A stretch of 64,000 nucleotides of DNA from Actinomadura syzygii (GCF_008085905.1 NZ_VSFF01000006.1:496001-560000); one strand, 5' to 3'. Counted from the first letter of the stretch, positions 44,294 to 54,266 are shown. Notes: a model not told the origin generated them from the sequence alone. Translations and numbers: made by a program.

Positions 44294-44496
44294 AGCAGAC
44301 CTCCTGGCCGTTGGGGAGCAGACCCGAGAAATGGGGACCAAGCCAGGCGAAGGTACGCGAGTTCCCGTTGAGAGATGCGAACGGTTATGTAACGAAAAGG
44401 GAGATCTCATGTAAGCCGGGGTTCCGGACGTCCGTCCGACACCCGAAGGGCCGCCCGGCAGCGCTCCAACCCCGGGCGCGCGGTGCGGGCCGCGGT

Positions 44497-45636
44497 TCAG
44501 CCGGTGCGGAGGGCGAGCGTGAGCGCCTCGACCGCCAGCAGCGGGTTGACGTTCGCCTCCAGCCGCTCCCGGCACGCCATGATCGCGTCGAGGCGGCGCA
44601 GCGTGTCCTCCGGACGCCCGTTCCGCGCCGCCGTCCGCAGCTCGGGACCGAGGTCGACGTTCACCAGCTCGCTGCCCGCGCCGAGCTGCAACGTCAGGAC
44701 GTCCCGGTAATAGGACGCGAGGTCGAGCAGCGTCCGGTCGAGCGAGTCGCGCTTCAGCCGCGTCGCCCGCGATTTCTGCCGGTCGGCGAGCTCCTTCAGG
44801 GCGCCCGCCGTCCCGCGCGGCATGCGGCCCTTCTCGCTCTCGCCGAGCGCCTTGCGCAGCGCCGTCGTCTCCCCGTCGTCCAGCTCCGCGGTCTGCGCCG
44901 CCGCCTCCGCCTCGGCCGCCTTCACGATCGCCTCCGCCGCCGCGACCGCCGGGCCCACCGACGTCAGCCGGCGCGGCACCGCCATGACGGCCTCGTACCG
45001 GCCGCGCGCCTCCGGGTCCGTCGCGAGGCGGCGCGCCTGCCCGACGTCGCCCTGCGCCATCCGCGCCGCCGACTCCGCCGCGCCCGGGGCGACGCCCACC
45101 CGCTGGACCAGCATGTCCGCGACCGCCCGGACCGGCGGCGTCCGCAGCGTCACCACCCGGCAGCGCGACTTGATCGTCACGAGCAGGTCGTCCGGGGACG
45201 GGGTGCAGAGCAGCCAGAGCGTCCGCGGCGGGGGCTCCTCGATCGCCTTCAGCAGGACGTTCGCGGCCGGTTCCGTCGCGCGGTGGGCGTCCTCGAACAG
45301 GGCGATCTGCCAGCGTCCGCCGCTCGGCGCCGTCGACGCGCGCAGCACCAGCTTCCGCGCCTGCGCCGCGCCGTACGACAGCCCGGCCGGACGGATCAGC
45401 TCGACGTCCGCGTGCGTCCCCTGGAGGACCTGGTGGCAGGACGGGCAGTGCCCGCAGCCGCGCGGCGTCTCCTCGCACTGGAGGGCCGCCGCGAACGCGC
45501 GGGCGGCGGTGGAGCGTCCCACCCCGGGCGGGCCGGTGAACAGCCAGGCATGCGCGAGACCGCCCCCGCCTCCCGCGGCCGCCGACAACTGCGCGATGAC
45601 CGGCTCCTGGCCCACGAGGTCGTCCCACACGCTCAT
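44497..45636 (-). CDS. holB: DNA polymerase III subunit delta'
   Basis: Clamp-loader subunit, 379 aa. The AAA+ domain has a Walker-A-like GPPGVGRST (about 35-43) and a zinc module CGHCPSCHQV. The sensor-region Arg lies in IKSRCRVV and the helical collar in the C-terminal half. Unusually, the usual GKT lysine is Arg (GRST), in line with delta' not hydrolysing ATP itself. ATG 45636 starts 35 bp after the tmk-fusion gene's stop, so the two share an operon as in most actinobacteria. Confidence 0.93.
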   Translation of the reverse strand: MSVWDDLVGQEPVIAQLSAAAGGGGGLAHAWLFTGPPGVGRSTAARAFAAALQCEETPRGCGHCPSCHQVLQGTHADVELIRPAGLSYGAAQARKLVLRASTAPSGGRWQIALFEDAHRATEPAANVLLKAIEEPPPRTLWLLCTPSPDDLLVTIKSRCRVVTLRTPPVRAVADMLVQRVGVAPGAAESAARMAQGDVGQARRLATDPEARGRYEAVMAVPRRLTSVGPAVAAAEAIVKAAEAEAAAQTAELDDGETTALRKALGESEKGRMPRGTAGALKELADRQKSRATRLKRDSLDRTLLDLASYYRDVLTLQLGAGSELVNVDLGPELRTAARNGRPEDTLRRLDAIMACRERLEANVNPLLAVEALTLALRTG

Positions 45637-45671
45637 GGTTCAAAGGCTAGCCGGGCACGAGGCGCGGCCGT

Positions 45672-47741
45672 TCAGTAGTCGGTGATGACCGGGAAGCTGC
45701 CGGTGGCGTCCTCGGCGCCCGCGGGCACCGGGTCGGGGAGGATCTCCCGGATGCGGTACTGGATCTCGCGGCTCAGCTCGTTCTGCGGGCGGCTCGCGTC
45801 CAGGATCAGGTAGCGGTCCGGGTCGGCCTCGGCGAGCGCGTGAAACCCGGCGCGGACGCGCTCGTGGAAGTCCTGCGACTCGGACTCGATCCGGTCGGCG
45901 GGCGCGGACAGCCGTCCGAGGCCCGCCTGCGGCGGGATCTCCAGCAGGACGGTCAGGTCCGGGACGAGCCCGCCCGTCGCCCAGGCGTTCACGCGGGCGA
46001 TGTCCTCGACGCGCTGCTGGCGCCCGAAGCCCTGGTAGGCGAGGGACGAGTCGACGTACCGGTCGCTCACCACGATCGCGCCGCGGTCCATCGCGGGCCG
46101 GATCACGTTCGCGACGTGGTCGGCGCGGTCGGCCGCGTAGAGCAGGCTCTCGGCGCGGTCGGACAGCCCGGTCGTGTCGCGGTCGAGCAGCATCGCGCGC
46201 AGCCGCATCCCGATCTTGGTGGCGCCGGGCTCGTGCGTCGTGACGACGTCGTAGCCGTGGTCGCGCAGCCAGATCGCGGCGAGCCGCGCCTGCGTGGTCT
46301 TGCCCGCGCCCTCGCCGCCCTCGAACGCGATGAACACGCCGCGCTCCCGCCGGACCGGCCGCTCCGCCGCCGGGGCCTGCTCCGGCGGCGTGTAGATCTC
46401 GCCGCGCAGCGCGGCGCGCAGGTCGGGGACGAGCGGGATGCCGCGCCGGTCGTCCAGCCGCCGGAACCCGACGAGCCCGGCCAGCAGGGCGAGCACGGCC
46501 GCGATCAGCATCGCGGCGCCCGTCCCGTCGAAGTCGTACACCGAGTCGCCGACGTCGAGCCGGTGCGACCCGACCGCGCCCGCGACCAGCGAGACGGCCG
46601 CGAACGCGACCGTCGCGGTCACGACGGCGACGGACCGCAGGTAGCCGGCCGGACGGGTGTCCTCGGGCGCGTCGGGGTCGGTGAGCGCGATGCTCCCGGT
46701 CGCCCACGCGGCCCCCGCGAACACGCCGAGGAACCCGGTCGTGAACACGGCGACGACGAGGTTCTGCACGAGCGCGATCACGACCAGCGCGAGCGCGGCG
46801 GCGATCACCGCGAGGCCGAGCAGACGCCGGCGGCTGAACGGGACGAGCACGCGCGGCCCGAGGAACAGCCCGAACCCGAGCCCGATCGCCAGCCCGGCGA
46901 GGATGCTGCCGTACCCGGCGTCGCCGCCGCCCAGCTCGCCGGTGTGCACGCGGGCGACCCCGACGACCGCGCCCGCCGTGAGGGACGCGGCGGTCACCGC
47001 GAGCCCGACGCCGCGCGCGGCGGCCGTCCCCGGGCCCTGGAAGATCGCCTTCACCGGCGCGGCCACGCGGACCTGCTCGGACGCCGGGATCTCGCGGACC
47101 AGCGCGACGGCGGCGGCCGACGCGACGAACACGGCGGCGGTGACGTAGAGGGCGAGGTCGGCGCGCGAGCCGCGGCCGAGCGTCCCGTTCGCGATCAGCG
47201 CGAGGACGGCGAACAGCAGCGCCGCGACCGGGGCCGGGGCGACGAGGACGCGGTTCGCCGTGCGGTGCGCGCCGGGGCGCAGCTCGTCGTTCGGGACCAG
47301 GGCGGGCAGGGACGCGCGGGCGGCGGGCGTCCACAGCAGGCCCGCGCAGGAGACCAGGAAGGCGGCGGCGAACGTCCACGGCAGCGTCCCCACCAGCGGG
47401 ACGGTCAGCACGACCACGAACCGCACCACGTCCGCGACGATCAGCATCAGCCGCCGGTCGACGCGGGCGGCGAGCGCGCCGCCGACCGGGGCGAGCAGCA
47501 CCGCGGGCAGCACCAGCAGCACGAGCACGCCGCCGACCGCCCGGACCTGCACGGCGGCCGCGTCGTCGCGGGTCAGCAGCGCGGCCATCGCGGTCAGCGC
47601 CGGAACGGCGAGCCACAGCCCGAGCCCGGACAGCGCCAGCGCCGACCGCAGCCGCCGGAACGGCCCGATCGAGGAAAGCGGCGAGACACCCGGCGGCGGC
47701 GACGCTGCGGGGTGCGGCCGGGATGCGCCCGTTCTGGTCAT
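45672..47741 (-). CDS. tmk: Fused MFS membrane domain and thymidylate kinase
   Basis: A 689-aa bifunctional-looking protein. Residues about 30-445 hold about 11-12 transmembrane helices of MFS type (LAPVGGALAARVDRRLM is motif A). Residues about 470-670 are a full thymidylate kinase with P-loop FEGGEGAGKTTQ, HEPGATKIGMRLRAMLL, the DR(Y/H) motif SDRYVDSSLAYQG and a lid region RLSAPADRIES. It makes dTDP from dTMP. The membrane half has no known substrate. The same fusion is widespread in actinobacteria, next to holB as here. ATG 47741; topA is 28 bp upstream. Confidence 0.93.
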   Translation of the reverse strand: MTRTGASRPHPAASPPPGVSPLSSIGPFRRLRSALALSGLGLWLAVPALTAMAALLTRDDAAAVQVRAVGGVLVLLVLPAVLLAPVGGALAARVDRRLMLIVADVVRFVVVLTVPLVGTLPWTFAAAFLVSCAGLLWTPAARASLPALVPNDELRPGAHRTANRVLVAPAPVAALLFAVLALIANGTLGRGSRADLALYVTAAVFVASAAAVALVREIPASEQVRVAAPVKAIFQGPGTAAARGVGLAVTAASLTAGAVVGVARVHTGELGGGDAGYGSILAGLAIGLGFGLFLGPRVLVPFSRRRLLGLAVIAAALALVVIALVQNLVVAVFTTGFLGVFAGAAWATGSIALTDPDAPEDTRPAGYLRSVAVVTATVAFAAVSLVAGAVGSHRLDVGDSVYDFDGTGAAMLIAAVLALLAGLVGFRRLDDRRGIPLVPDLRAALRGEIYTPPEQAPAAERPVRRERGVFIAFEGGEGAGKTTQARLAAIWLRDHGYDVVTTHEPGATKIGMRLRAMLLDRDTTGLSDRAESLLYAADRADHVANVIRPAMDRGAIVVSDRYVDSSLAYQGFGRQQRVEDIARVNAWATGGLVPDLTVLLEIPPQAGLGRLSAPADRIESESQDFHERVRAGFHALAEADPDRYLILDASRPQNELSREIQYRIREILPDPVPAGAEDATGSFPVITDY

Positions 47742-47769
47742 GTCGGTCAGGGTATCGGCGTGGATGTCC

Positions 47770-50466
47770 CTAGGAGCCGGACTTTGCGGAGGTTCGACGG
47801 CGGGTTGTCGTCTTCTTCTTGGTGCCGCCCGCGGCCACCTTCTCGCGCCGTTCCGCGAGCAGTTCCGCGGCGCGCTGGATGGTGATCGACTCGACCTCGT
47901 CGCCCTTGCGCAGGGAGGCGTTGGTCTCCCCGTCCGTCACGTAGGGGCCGAACCGTCCCTCCTTCACCACCACCGGCTTCTCGCTCGCCGGGTCGTTGCC
48001 GAGCTCGCGCAGCGGCGCCGCGGCGGCGGCCCGGCGGCCGCGCTGCTTCGGCTGCGCCAGCAGCTCCTTCGCCTGCTCCAGCGTGACCGTGAACAGGTCG
48101 TCCTCGGACGCGAGCGAACGGCTGTCGGTGCCCCGCTTGATGTACGGGCCGAAGCGCCCGTTCTGGGCGGTGACCGGCTCGCCGTCCAGCTCGCCGAGCG
48201 TGCGCGGCAGCGACAGCAGCTTGAGCGCGTCGTCCAGCGTGATCGTGTCGAGCGACATCGACTTGAACAGCGAACCGGTGCGCGGCTTCGGCGCGTCGGC
48301 CTTCTTCGTGCGCCGCTTCTTCTCGCCCTCCGCCGGAGGCGCCTGCTCGGGCAGGATCTCGGTGACGTACGGGCCGAACCGCCCCGACTTCGCGACGATC
48401 GTGTGCCCGGTCTCCGGGTCGGCGCCGAGCTCCCGGTCGCCGGACGGCTGCGCCAGCAGCTCCTCGGCCTTCTCGGCCGTCAGCTCGTCGGGCGCGATGT
48501 CGTCCGGGATGTTGACGCGCTCGCCGTCGCGGTCGAGGTAGGACCCGTACCGGCCGACCCGGACCACGATGTCGGAGCCCTTGATCGGGAACGAGCTGAC
48601 GCCCTTGGCGTCGATGTCGCCGATGTCGCCGACCAGCTCCTTGAGGCCCTCTTCGCCGTTGTCGCCGAAGTAGAACCGGGTCAGCCAGCGGACGCGCTCG
48701 GCCTCGCCGCGGGCGATCTCGTCGAGACCGTCCTCCATGTGGGCGGTGAAGTCGTAGTCGACCAGGTTGCCGAAGTGCTGCTCCAGCAGGTTCACCACGG
48801 CGAACGCCAGGAACGACGGGACGAGCGCCGTGCCCTTCTTGAACACGTACTCGCGGGCGATGATCGTCCCGATGATCGAGGCGTAGGTGGACGGCCGCCC
48901 GATCTCCCGCTCCTCCAGCTCCTTGACCAGGCTGGCCTCGGTGTAGCGGGCGGGCGGACGGGTCGAGTGGCCCTCGGCGTCCACGGCGTTCGCGGTCAGC
49001 GGGTCGCCCTCGGCCAGGTTCGGGAGGCGGCGCTCCTGGTCGTCCCGGTCGGTGGACGGGTCGTCCGCGCTCTCGACGTACGCCTTCAGGAAGCCGTAGA
49101 AGGTGATCGTCTTTCCGGTCGCGCCGAACTCCGCGCGCTCGTTCTGGGTGGAGTTCCCGACGACGCGGATCGACACCGACTGGCCCAGCGCGTCCTTCAT
49201 CTGGGACGCGATCGTCCGCTTCCAGATCAGCTCGTACAGCCGGAACTGGTCGCCGGACAGGCCCGTCTCCCCCGGCGTGCGGAACGTGTCGCCCGCCGGC
49301 CGGATCGCCTCGTGCGCCTCCTGCGCGTTCTTCACCTTCGACGCGTACACGCGCGGCTTGTCCGGGACGTACTCGCCGCCGAACAGCGCCGCCGCCTGCC
49401 GCCGCGCCGCCGTGATCGCCGTCTCCGACAGCGTGATCGAGTCGGTTCGCATGTAGGTGATGAAGCCGTTCTCGTACAGCTTCTGCGCCACCGACATCGT
49501 GTACTTCGCGGAGTAGTTCAGCTTGCGGGACGCCTCCTGCTGGAGGGTCGTCGTCCGGAACGGGGGGTACGGGCGCCGCGTGTACGGCTTCTGCTCGACG
49601 GACGTGACCTCGTACGGACGGTCGCGCAGCCGCTCGGCCAGGGCACGCGCGGCGGGCTCGTCCAGGTGGAGGATGTCGCGGGTCTTGAGCGTCCCGTCGG
49701 AGGCGAAGTCGCGGCCCTGCGCGACGCGCTTGCCGTCGACCGAGACCAGCCCGGCCTTGAAGACCTTGGGCTCGTCGTCCCTGCCGGTGTCGAACTGGGC
49801 CGCGATGTCCCAGTAGTGGGCCGGGACGAACGCGATCCGCTCCCGCTCCCGCTCGACCACCAGCCGCGTCGCCACCGACTGCACCCGGCCCGCCGACAGC
49901 TTCGGCATGACCTTCTTCCACAGGACGGGGCTGACCTCGTACCCGTAGAGGCGGTCCAGGACGCGGCGCGTCTCCTGCGCGTCGACGAGCGGCATGTTCA
50001 GCTCGCGCGGGTTCGCGGCGGCGCGCTGGATCGCGTCCTTGGTGATCTCGTTGAAGACCATCCGGTGCACCGGGACCTTCGGCTTCAGCACCTCCTGGAG
50101 GTGCCAGGCGATCGCCTCGCCCTCCCGGTCCTCGTCCGTCGCGAGGTAGAGTTCGTCGGCCTCGGCGAGCAGCTTCTTGAGCTTCTGGACCTGCTGACGC
50201 TTGTCGGAGTTGACGACGTAGAGCGGCTCGAACTCACGCTCCACGTTGACGCCCAGCTTCGCCCACGACTCGCCCTTGTACTTGGCCGGCACCTCCGAGG
50301 CGCTCCCCGGGAGATCCCGGATATGGCCGATACTGGACTCCACGATGTAGCCACGGCCCAGGTACCCCGCGATCGTCTTCGCCTTCGCGGGCGACTCGAC
50401 GATCACCAGACGGGTACCGGCGCCGTTGCCCCGGCCACGATCCGCGGTGCCGTTCTTGGCTGGCAC
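47770..50466 (-). CDS. topA: DNA topoisomerase I
   Basis: An 898-aa type IA topoisomerase that relaxes negative supercoils. The Toprim domain begins RLVIVESPAKAKTI with the acidic AtDEDREGEAIAWH metal site. The active-site Tyr lies in FITYMRTDS. The C-terminal half has repeated GRFGPYV-type modules (five visible) and a Lys/Arg-rich end, the actinobacterial form without zinc fingers. GTG 50466 follows GGAG at 5 nt and starts just before the Toprim domain; the longer frame to 50580 adds only low-complexity sequence. Confidence 0.96.
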   Translation of the reverse strand: MPAKNGTADRGRGNGAGTRLVIVESPAKAKTIAGYLGRGYIVESSIGHIRDLPGSASEVPAKYKGESWAKLGVNVEREFEPLYVVNSDKRQQVQKLKKLLAEADELYLATDEDREGEAIAWHLQEVLKPKVPVHRMVFNEITKDAIQRAAANPRELNMPLVDAQETRRVLDRLYGYEVSPVLWKKVMPKLSAGRVQSVATRLVVERERERIAFVPAHYWDIAAQFDTGRDDEPKVFKAGLVSVDGKRVAQGRDFASDGTLKTRDILHLDEPAARALAERLRDRPYEVTSVEQKPYTRRPYPPFRTTTLQQEASRKLNYSAKYTMSVAQKLYENGFITYMRTDSITLSETAITAARRQAAALFGGEYVPDKPRVYASKVKNAQEAHEAIRPAGDTFRTPGETGLSGDQFRLYELIWKRTIASQMKDALGQSVSIRVVGNSTQNERAEFGATGKTITFYGFLKAYVESADDPSTDRDDQERRLPNLAEGDPLTANAVDAEGHSTRPPARYTEASLVKELEEREIGRPSTYASIIGTIIAREYVFKKGTALVPSFLAFAVVNLLEQHFGNLVDYDFTAHMEDGLDEIARGEAERVRWLTRFYFGDNGEEGLKELVGDIGDIDAKGVSSFPIKGSDIVVRVGRYGSYLDRDGERVNIPDDIAPDELTAEKAEELLAQPSGDRELGADPETGHTIVAKSGRFGPYVTEILPEQAPPAEGEKKRRTKKADAPKPRTGSLFKSMSLDTITLDDALKLLSLPRTLGELDGEPVTAQNGRFGPYIKRGTDSRSLASEDDLFTVTLEQAKELLAQPKQRGRRAAAAAPLRELGNDPASEKPVVVKEGRFGPYVTDGETNASLRKGDEVESITIQRAAELLAERREKVAAGGTKKKTTTRRRTSAKSGS

Positions 50467-50701
50467 AGTCGCTCCAACCTCGCTGTCTCGGTCCTCTTTG
50501 AACAGGCTCTTTCTTACCGGCTTCGTACAACGTCCCGGGACGGCGCGTTCATGCCCGCCGGGCGTCTCCGTCCACCTCACCGCCCCAGGAGGCGGACGGG
50601 ATTCTCACCGCCGCGCGCCTCAGACAGGATGACATGCCGCCGGAGGCCGCGCGGACCGGGTCGCCACCGTACGGTGCCGGACACGCGGTAGACCAGTAAT
50701 A

Positions 50702-50896
50702 ATGGTCGCAATGGCGGAGTACACCTACCTCGTCCTGTCCCTGCCCCGCGGCACCTCGCGTGACACCGCCCGGCAGATCCTGACCGAGCACGCAGAGCGC
50801 GGCGGCTGGGAAATCGACCGTTTGCGCCTCTACCCGGACGGCCGCCGCCGTATTCAACTCCGCCGCAAGGTCATCCGCGTCGTCCGCACGTTCTGA
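50702..50896 (+). CDS. DUF5703 family small protein
   Basis: A 64-aa basic protein: EYTYLVLSLPRGTSRDTARQ, then LTEHAERGGWEIDRLRLYPDGRRRIQLRRKVIRVVRTF (quoted in parts). It matches the short actinobacterial DUF5703 family, always found near topA. ATG 50702 or ATG 50711 could be used. Predicted as one alpha-helix and a beta-hairpin ending in a positively charged strand. Function unknown. Divergent from topA across about 235 bp. Confidence 0.75.
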   Translation: MVAMAEYTYLVLSLPRGTSRDTARQILTEHAERGGWEIDRLRLYPDGRRRIQLRRKVIRVVRTF

Positions 50897-51513
50897 CCGT
50901 TCCCGGCAGTCCGCCGGGAGTGTAGCACTACGTACGGTCACTTCGACGCAGCCGTGCGGGTGGACGTCCCGACCCTCGTAAACGTCAACGCCGGAGGGGC
51001 GAGCCGCATTCCGGACGGTCTTGACCCGGGCGTCGCGCGGCTCCCCTCCGTAACCACCAGTGATCGTGACGGTGGGTGAGCGCCGGGGTGTCGGGCCGGG
51101 GCACCGGCTCCGAGGGCGCGCCGCCGCGGTAGCACGAATCTCCTAACGAGGTCACGCCGCTACCTACCGTGACGTGTGATGGAGCGGGAAGAAGCGAGCC
51201 ACCGGAAGGTAACCGGGCTCGCTCCACCGAGAGGTACGCACCCGGGGAGCGCAAGGTGTACGCCAACGGAGCGTGGTTGTGACCTTGCGGCGGGGTGCTT
51301 ATTGCGGAGCGGCTACGCCGGGCCGCTTGTCACAGAGCGCTTGTGGTGGGGGGTTAGGGGGCTGGGGGTGAGGTGGCCGCCGGGAGGGTGGGTGGGCCGC
51401 TCGGAAGGGAGGCGCCGCCGGGAGGGGGTGGCGATGGGCCTCGACCTTCCGGCGGCCGCCCGCCTCCCGGCGGCCCCGGTACCGCGGCGCGTGGACCGCG
51501 CCGCGGTTCCGTC
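50897..51513. other. 617-bp intergenic region with hairpins
   Basis: No gene supported on either strand. A hairpin (AGCGAGCC at 51193-51200 with GGCTCGCT at 51216-51223) encloses a second CCGG-type complementarity. It may mark a terminator or structured leader. The chaplin gene ends at 51514 on the minus strand, so the region also contains its downstream sequence. Confidence 0.4.
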
Positions 51514-53289
51514 CTACCGGTGGGCGGACGCCGAGCGGTGCGCCGGAGCCCGCCGGACCAGCATCAGCGCACCGGCCACGAACGACACCATCCCGGCCGC
51601 GGCCACCGTCCAGCTCGACCCGTGCCGCTCCTTGGCCGGCCGCACCGTCGCGACCTTCTTGATCGGCCCGATCTCGGTCGTGCCCGGGACGACGGACGTC
51701 GCGGGCAGCGTCTCAGCGCTCGGCGCGCCGGGGACGTGGCGCGTCGCGGACAGCAGGGCCCCGGGGTTCGTCCCCTTGGGCTGCGCGCCGTCCTGGACGT
51801 GCCCCTTGGGCAGACCCGCCTGGTTCAGCCCGCCGTTCTTGGCCAGCGTGTCCAGCTTCGGCAGGCCGCTGGTCGTGGACACGCCGCCCGTCGCCTGCCG
51901 AGCGCCGGTGCCGCCCACGTTGGACAGCCCCCTCGGCAGGATGCCGTTGACGATCACCGCGCCCGGCTTCGGCAGGCCGCTCGCCCCGGGCGTGCCGCCG
52001 GCCAGCCGCGCCTGCTTGCCCTCGCCCGCCTTCGAGAGACCGCCCACCGCCTGCGCCAGCGCGTCCTTCTTCGGCAGGACGCCGTTCGCGGGCAGGGCGC
52101 CGTTCTTCGGCAGCAGGCCCGTGGCGCCCTCCGGCGACTGGGTGCCGACCAGGGAGACGGCGTTGATCAGGGCGGCGTTCTGCAGCGAACCGTCCAGGGC
52201 GCCGGACGTCCGGCGGTACGGGTTGTCGTACGGGTCCTGGTACGGGTCGTCCGCGCACAGCGGGGCCGCCACGCCGACGACCGCCGCCGCGTTCCCGCAC
52301 ACGTCGGCGGGGGCCGTGGTCGGCGCGCCGCCCTGGTTTCCAGACCCGACGCCGCCCACCCCGGAGGTGTGCTGGTCGCCGCCGTGCCCGCCGTGGACGT
52401 GGGTGCCGCCCTTGCAGAGCGCGACGGCCTGCCCGACGATCGCGGCGGCGTTGCCGCACACCTCGGCCGGGGCGTTGACCGGCGTGTTTCCCTGGTTTCC
52501 GGAGAGGACGCCGAAGGTGCCGTCGGTGGTCTGCCCGCCGGATCCGCCGGACCCTCCGGTCCCGCCGCTGGTGGACGACCCGCCCTGGCAGGCCGCGACC
52601 GCGTTGCCGACCGCGTTGCCGCACACGTCCGCGGGCACGCTGATCGGCGCGTCGACCTGGTTGCCGGACCCGACGCCGAACACCCCGGACGTCGACTGCC
52701 CCGACCCGGCGCCGCCGCCCTTGACGGTCGACCCGCCCTGGCAGCCCGCACCCGCCACGCCGACGACCGCCGCCGCGTTGCCGCACACGTCGACGGGGAC
52801 GGACACCGGCGCGTTCACCTGGTTGCCCGAGGCGACACCGCCCGTCCCGTCGGTCTTCTGGCCGCCGCCAGCACCGCCGCCGCCCTTGACGGTGGACCCG
52901 CCCTGGCAGCCCGCGACCGCGATGCCGATCACGGCGACGCCGTTGCCGCAGACGTTCACCGGCGCGGCGACGGGCGCGTTGACCTGGTTTCCGGAGCCGA
53001 CGCCGAAGGTGCCGGCCGTCTGCTGCCCGGCGCCTCCGCCGCCGCCGTTCTGGCGGACCTTCGCGCCGCCACCGGACCCTGCGATCGACTTTCCAAGGAC
53101 GGCGACGCCGTTGCCGCTGACGTCGACCGGCGCGGAGATCGGAGCGTTCACCTGGTTGCCGCCGAGGACGCTCCCGGTGCCGTCGGTGGTGTCGGCGAAG
53201 GCGTTCGCCGGGAGGGCGCTGACGCCGAGGACGACGACGCCCGCGGCGACCACGGCGGCCCGGGACGTGCTTTTGGCCCACGTTCGCAT
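51514..53289 (-). CDS. Multi-domain chaplin (six repeats) with C-terminal transmembrane segment
   Basis: A 591-aa secreted surface protein. The signal peptide ends at ANAFA. Six chaplin repeats follow, each starting GNQxxAP and holding a (V)CGN and a downstream Cys; the first copy has SGN and no second Cys. Gly-rich spacers separate them. The C-terminal third is low-complexity with GLPKPG-type motifs, and a transmembrane helix (WTVAAAGMVSFVAGALMLV) with an Arg/His tail ends the chain. Short chaplins self-assemble into amyloid-like hydrophobic layers on aerial hyphae; long ones are cell-wall anchored. ATG 53289 follows GGAGC. Confidence 0.9.
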   Translation of the reverse strand: MRTWAKSTSRAAVVAAGVVVLGVSALPANAFADTTDGTGSVLGGNQVNAPISAPVDVSGNGVAVLGKSIAGSGGGAKVRQNGGGGGAGQQTAGTFGVGSGNQVNAPVAAPVNVCGNGVAVIGIAVAGCQGGSTVKGGGGAGGGQKTDGTGGVASGNQVNAPVSVPVDVCGNAAAVVGVAGAGCQGGSTVKGGGAGSGQSTSGVFGVGSGNQVDAPISVPADVCGNAVGNAVAACQGGSSTSGGTGGSGGSGGQTTDGTFGVLSGNQGNTPVNAPAEVCGNAAAIVGQAVALCKGGTHVHGGHGGDQHTSGVGGVGSGNQGGAPTTAPADVCGNAAAVVGVAAPLCADDPYQDPYDNPYRRTSGALDGSLQNAALINAVSLVGTQSPEGATGLLPKNGALPANGVLPKKDALAQAVGGLSKAGEGKQARLAGGTPGASGLPKPGAVIVNGILPRGLSNVGGTGARQATGGVSTTSGLPKLDTLAKNGGLNQAGLPKGHVQDGAQPKGTNPGALLSATRHVPGAPSAETLPATSVVPGTTEIGPIKKVATVRPAKERHGSSWTVAAAGMVSFVAGALMLVRRAPAHRSASAHR

Positions 53290-53430
53290 GATGCTCCGTT
53301 CATTGGTTGGGTGTTTGAGACGAGGTCTCGTGATTCGTGAGGGGGTGACGTGCCGCGAAGAGCGCACGGCACGTCCCGGACCTGGCCCCTCAAGGCACGC
53401 GGGGGCGGGTCCGGAGACTGTGACCGGTGA

Positions 53431-54132
53431 TCAGTCGGGCGCGAAGGTCGGCTCGTCCGCGGCGGTGCGGACGGCCGGGGGAAGCGCGCTGAGCGCACGC
53501 GGGACCGAGACCCGCGGCGGGGCCGGCGTCCATGCGAGGACGTCCGGGAAGCCCGCGATCGCACCGGACGCGGCGGAGTTGCCGATCGCGGAGTGGTCGT
53601 CGGGCGGGGTGGGCGCGACGGGCGCCCGCATCGGCGCCGGGCGATGCCGGACGACCTGGTTCGCCGCGTGTCCCCCAACGGCCGGAGCCGCCTGGACGAC
53701 CTTCGCGACGCGACGCTGAGTCAGCGGCGGTGCCGGGGCGAGATGGCCCGCGGGCACGGCCTTGCTCTCATGCGCGTTCGCTGCGAAACGCGGAGTTTCC
53801 GGGGCCCCCGAAATTGCTGGAATTTCCAAGGGGGACGGAGGCGGCGCGAGCGTCACCGGTTCCCGTTGCTCGACCGGCGCCTTCTCCGACACCTCCCGCA
53901 CGACGTGCCCCACCGGGCGCGGCGCGGTCTCCATCGCGGAGCCCAGGACGGGCGTACCCGCGACGACCCGCGTCGGGACCGCGGGCAGCTCGTCGGCGTG
54001 GGCGGCCGCCGACTGCGCGGCGCAGCCGAGCAGCCAGCCGGCGACCGCCAACCCGGCCAGGACGAGGACCCGGCGGACGGCGCGGCGCGCGAGGACGGAG
54101 ACCGCCCCCGACAACACCGCGCCGCCTGCCAC
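53431..54132 (-). CDS. Secreted or membrane-anchored Pro/Ala-rich protein of unknown function
   Basis: About 233 aa from GTG 54132. A hydrophobic segment (VLVLAGLAVAGWLLGCAAQSAAA) acts as signal or anchor; LLGC resembles a lipobox only loosely. The rest is rich in Ala, Pro and Val, without recognisable domains, and probably extended. It is upstream of the chaplin gene on the same strand (141 bp away), so a cell-surface role is plausible but unproven. The first residues are uncertain because an in-frame longer version reaches 54207. Confidence 0.55.
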   Translation of the reverse strand: MAGGAVLSGAVSVLARRAVRRVLVLAGLAVAGWLLGCAAQSAAAHADELPAVPTRVVAGTPVLGSAMETAPRPVGHVVREVSEKAPVEQREPVTLAPPPSPLEIPAISGAPETPRFAANAHESKAVPAGHLAPAPPLTQRRVAKVVQAAPAVGGHAANQVVRHRPAPMRAPVAPTPPDDHSAIGNSAASGAIAGFPDVLAWTPAPPRVSVPRALSALPPAVRTAADEPTFAPD

Positions 54133-54266
54133 CGAAGAACCCCCGTCGCGACCAGATCGTCCGCAAGAAATGAACACTTTTCGCCTGGGCCGTGCGTGTG
54201 GGACCACCCAGGACGAAAAGCGTTCAGTGTGACGATAGCACTACGGAGCGCAATGCCGCGCCAGAT

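Noticed and set aside
47260..50691. Plus-strand 1143-residue open frame over topA and the MFS-tmk fusion
   Set aside because: Arg/Val/Asp/Leu-biased complement of real genes; no start context and no motif.
51180..51225. Riboswitch-like GC-rich structure in the topA-chaplin gap
   Set aside because: A hairpin exists, but no riboswitch core could be matched and no gene starts immediately downstream on either strand.
51176..53719. Plus-strand 847-residue Pro/Thr-rich open frame over the chaplin gene
   Set aside because: It is the complement of the Gly-rich chaplin repeats. The minus-strand protein has a signal peptide and conserved chaplin repeats.
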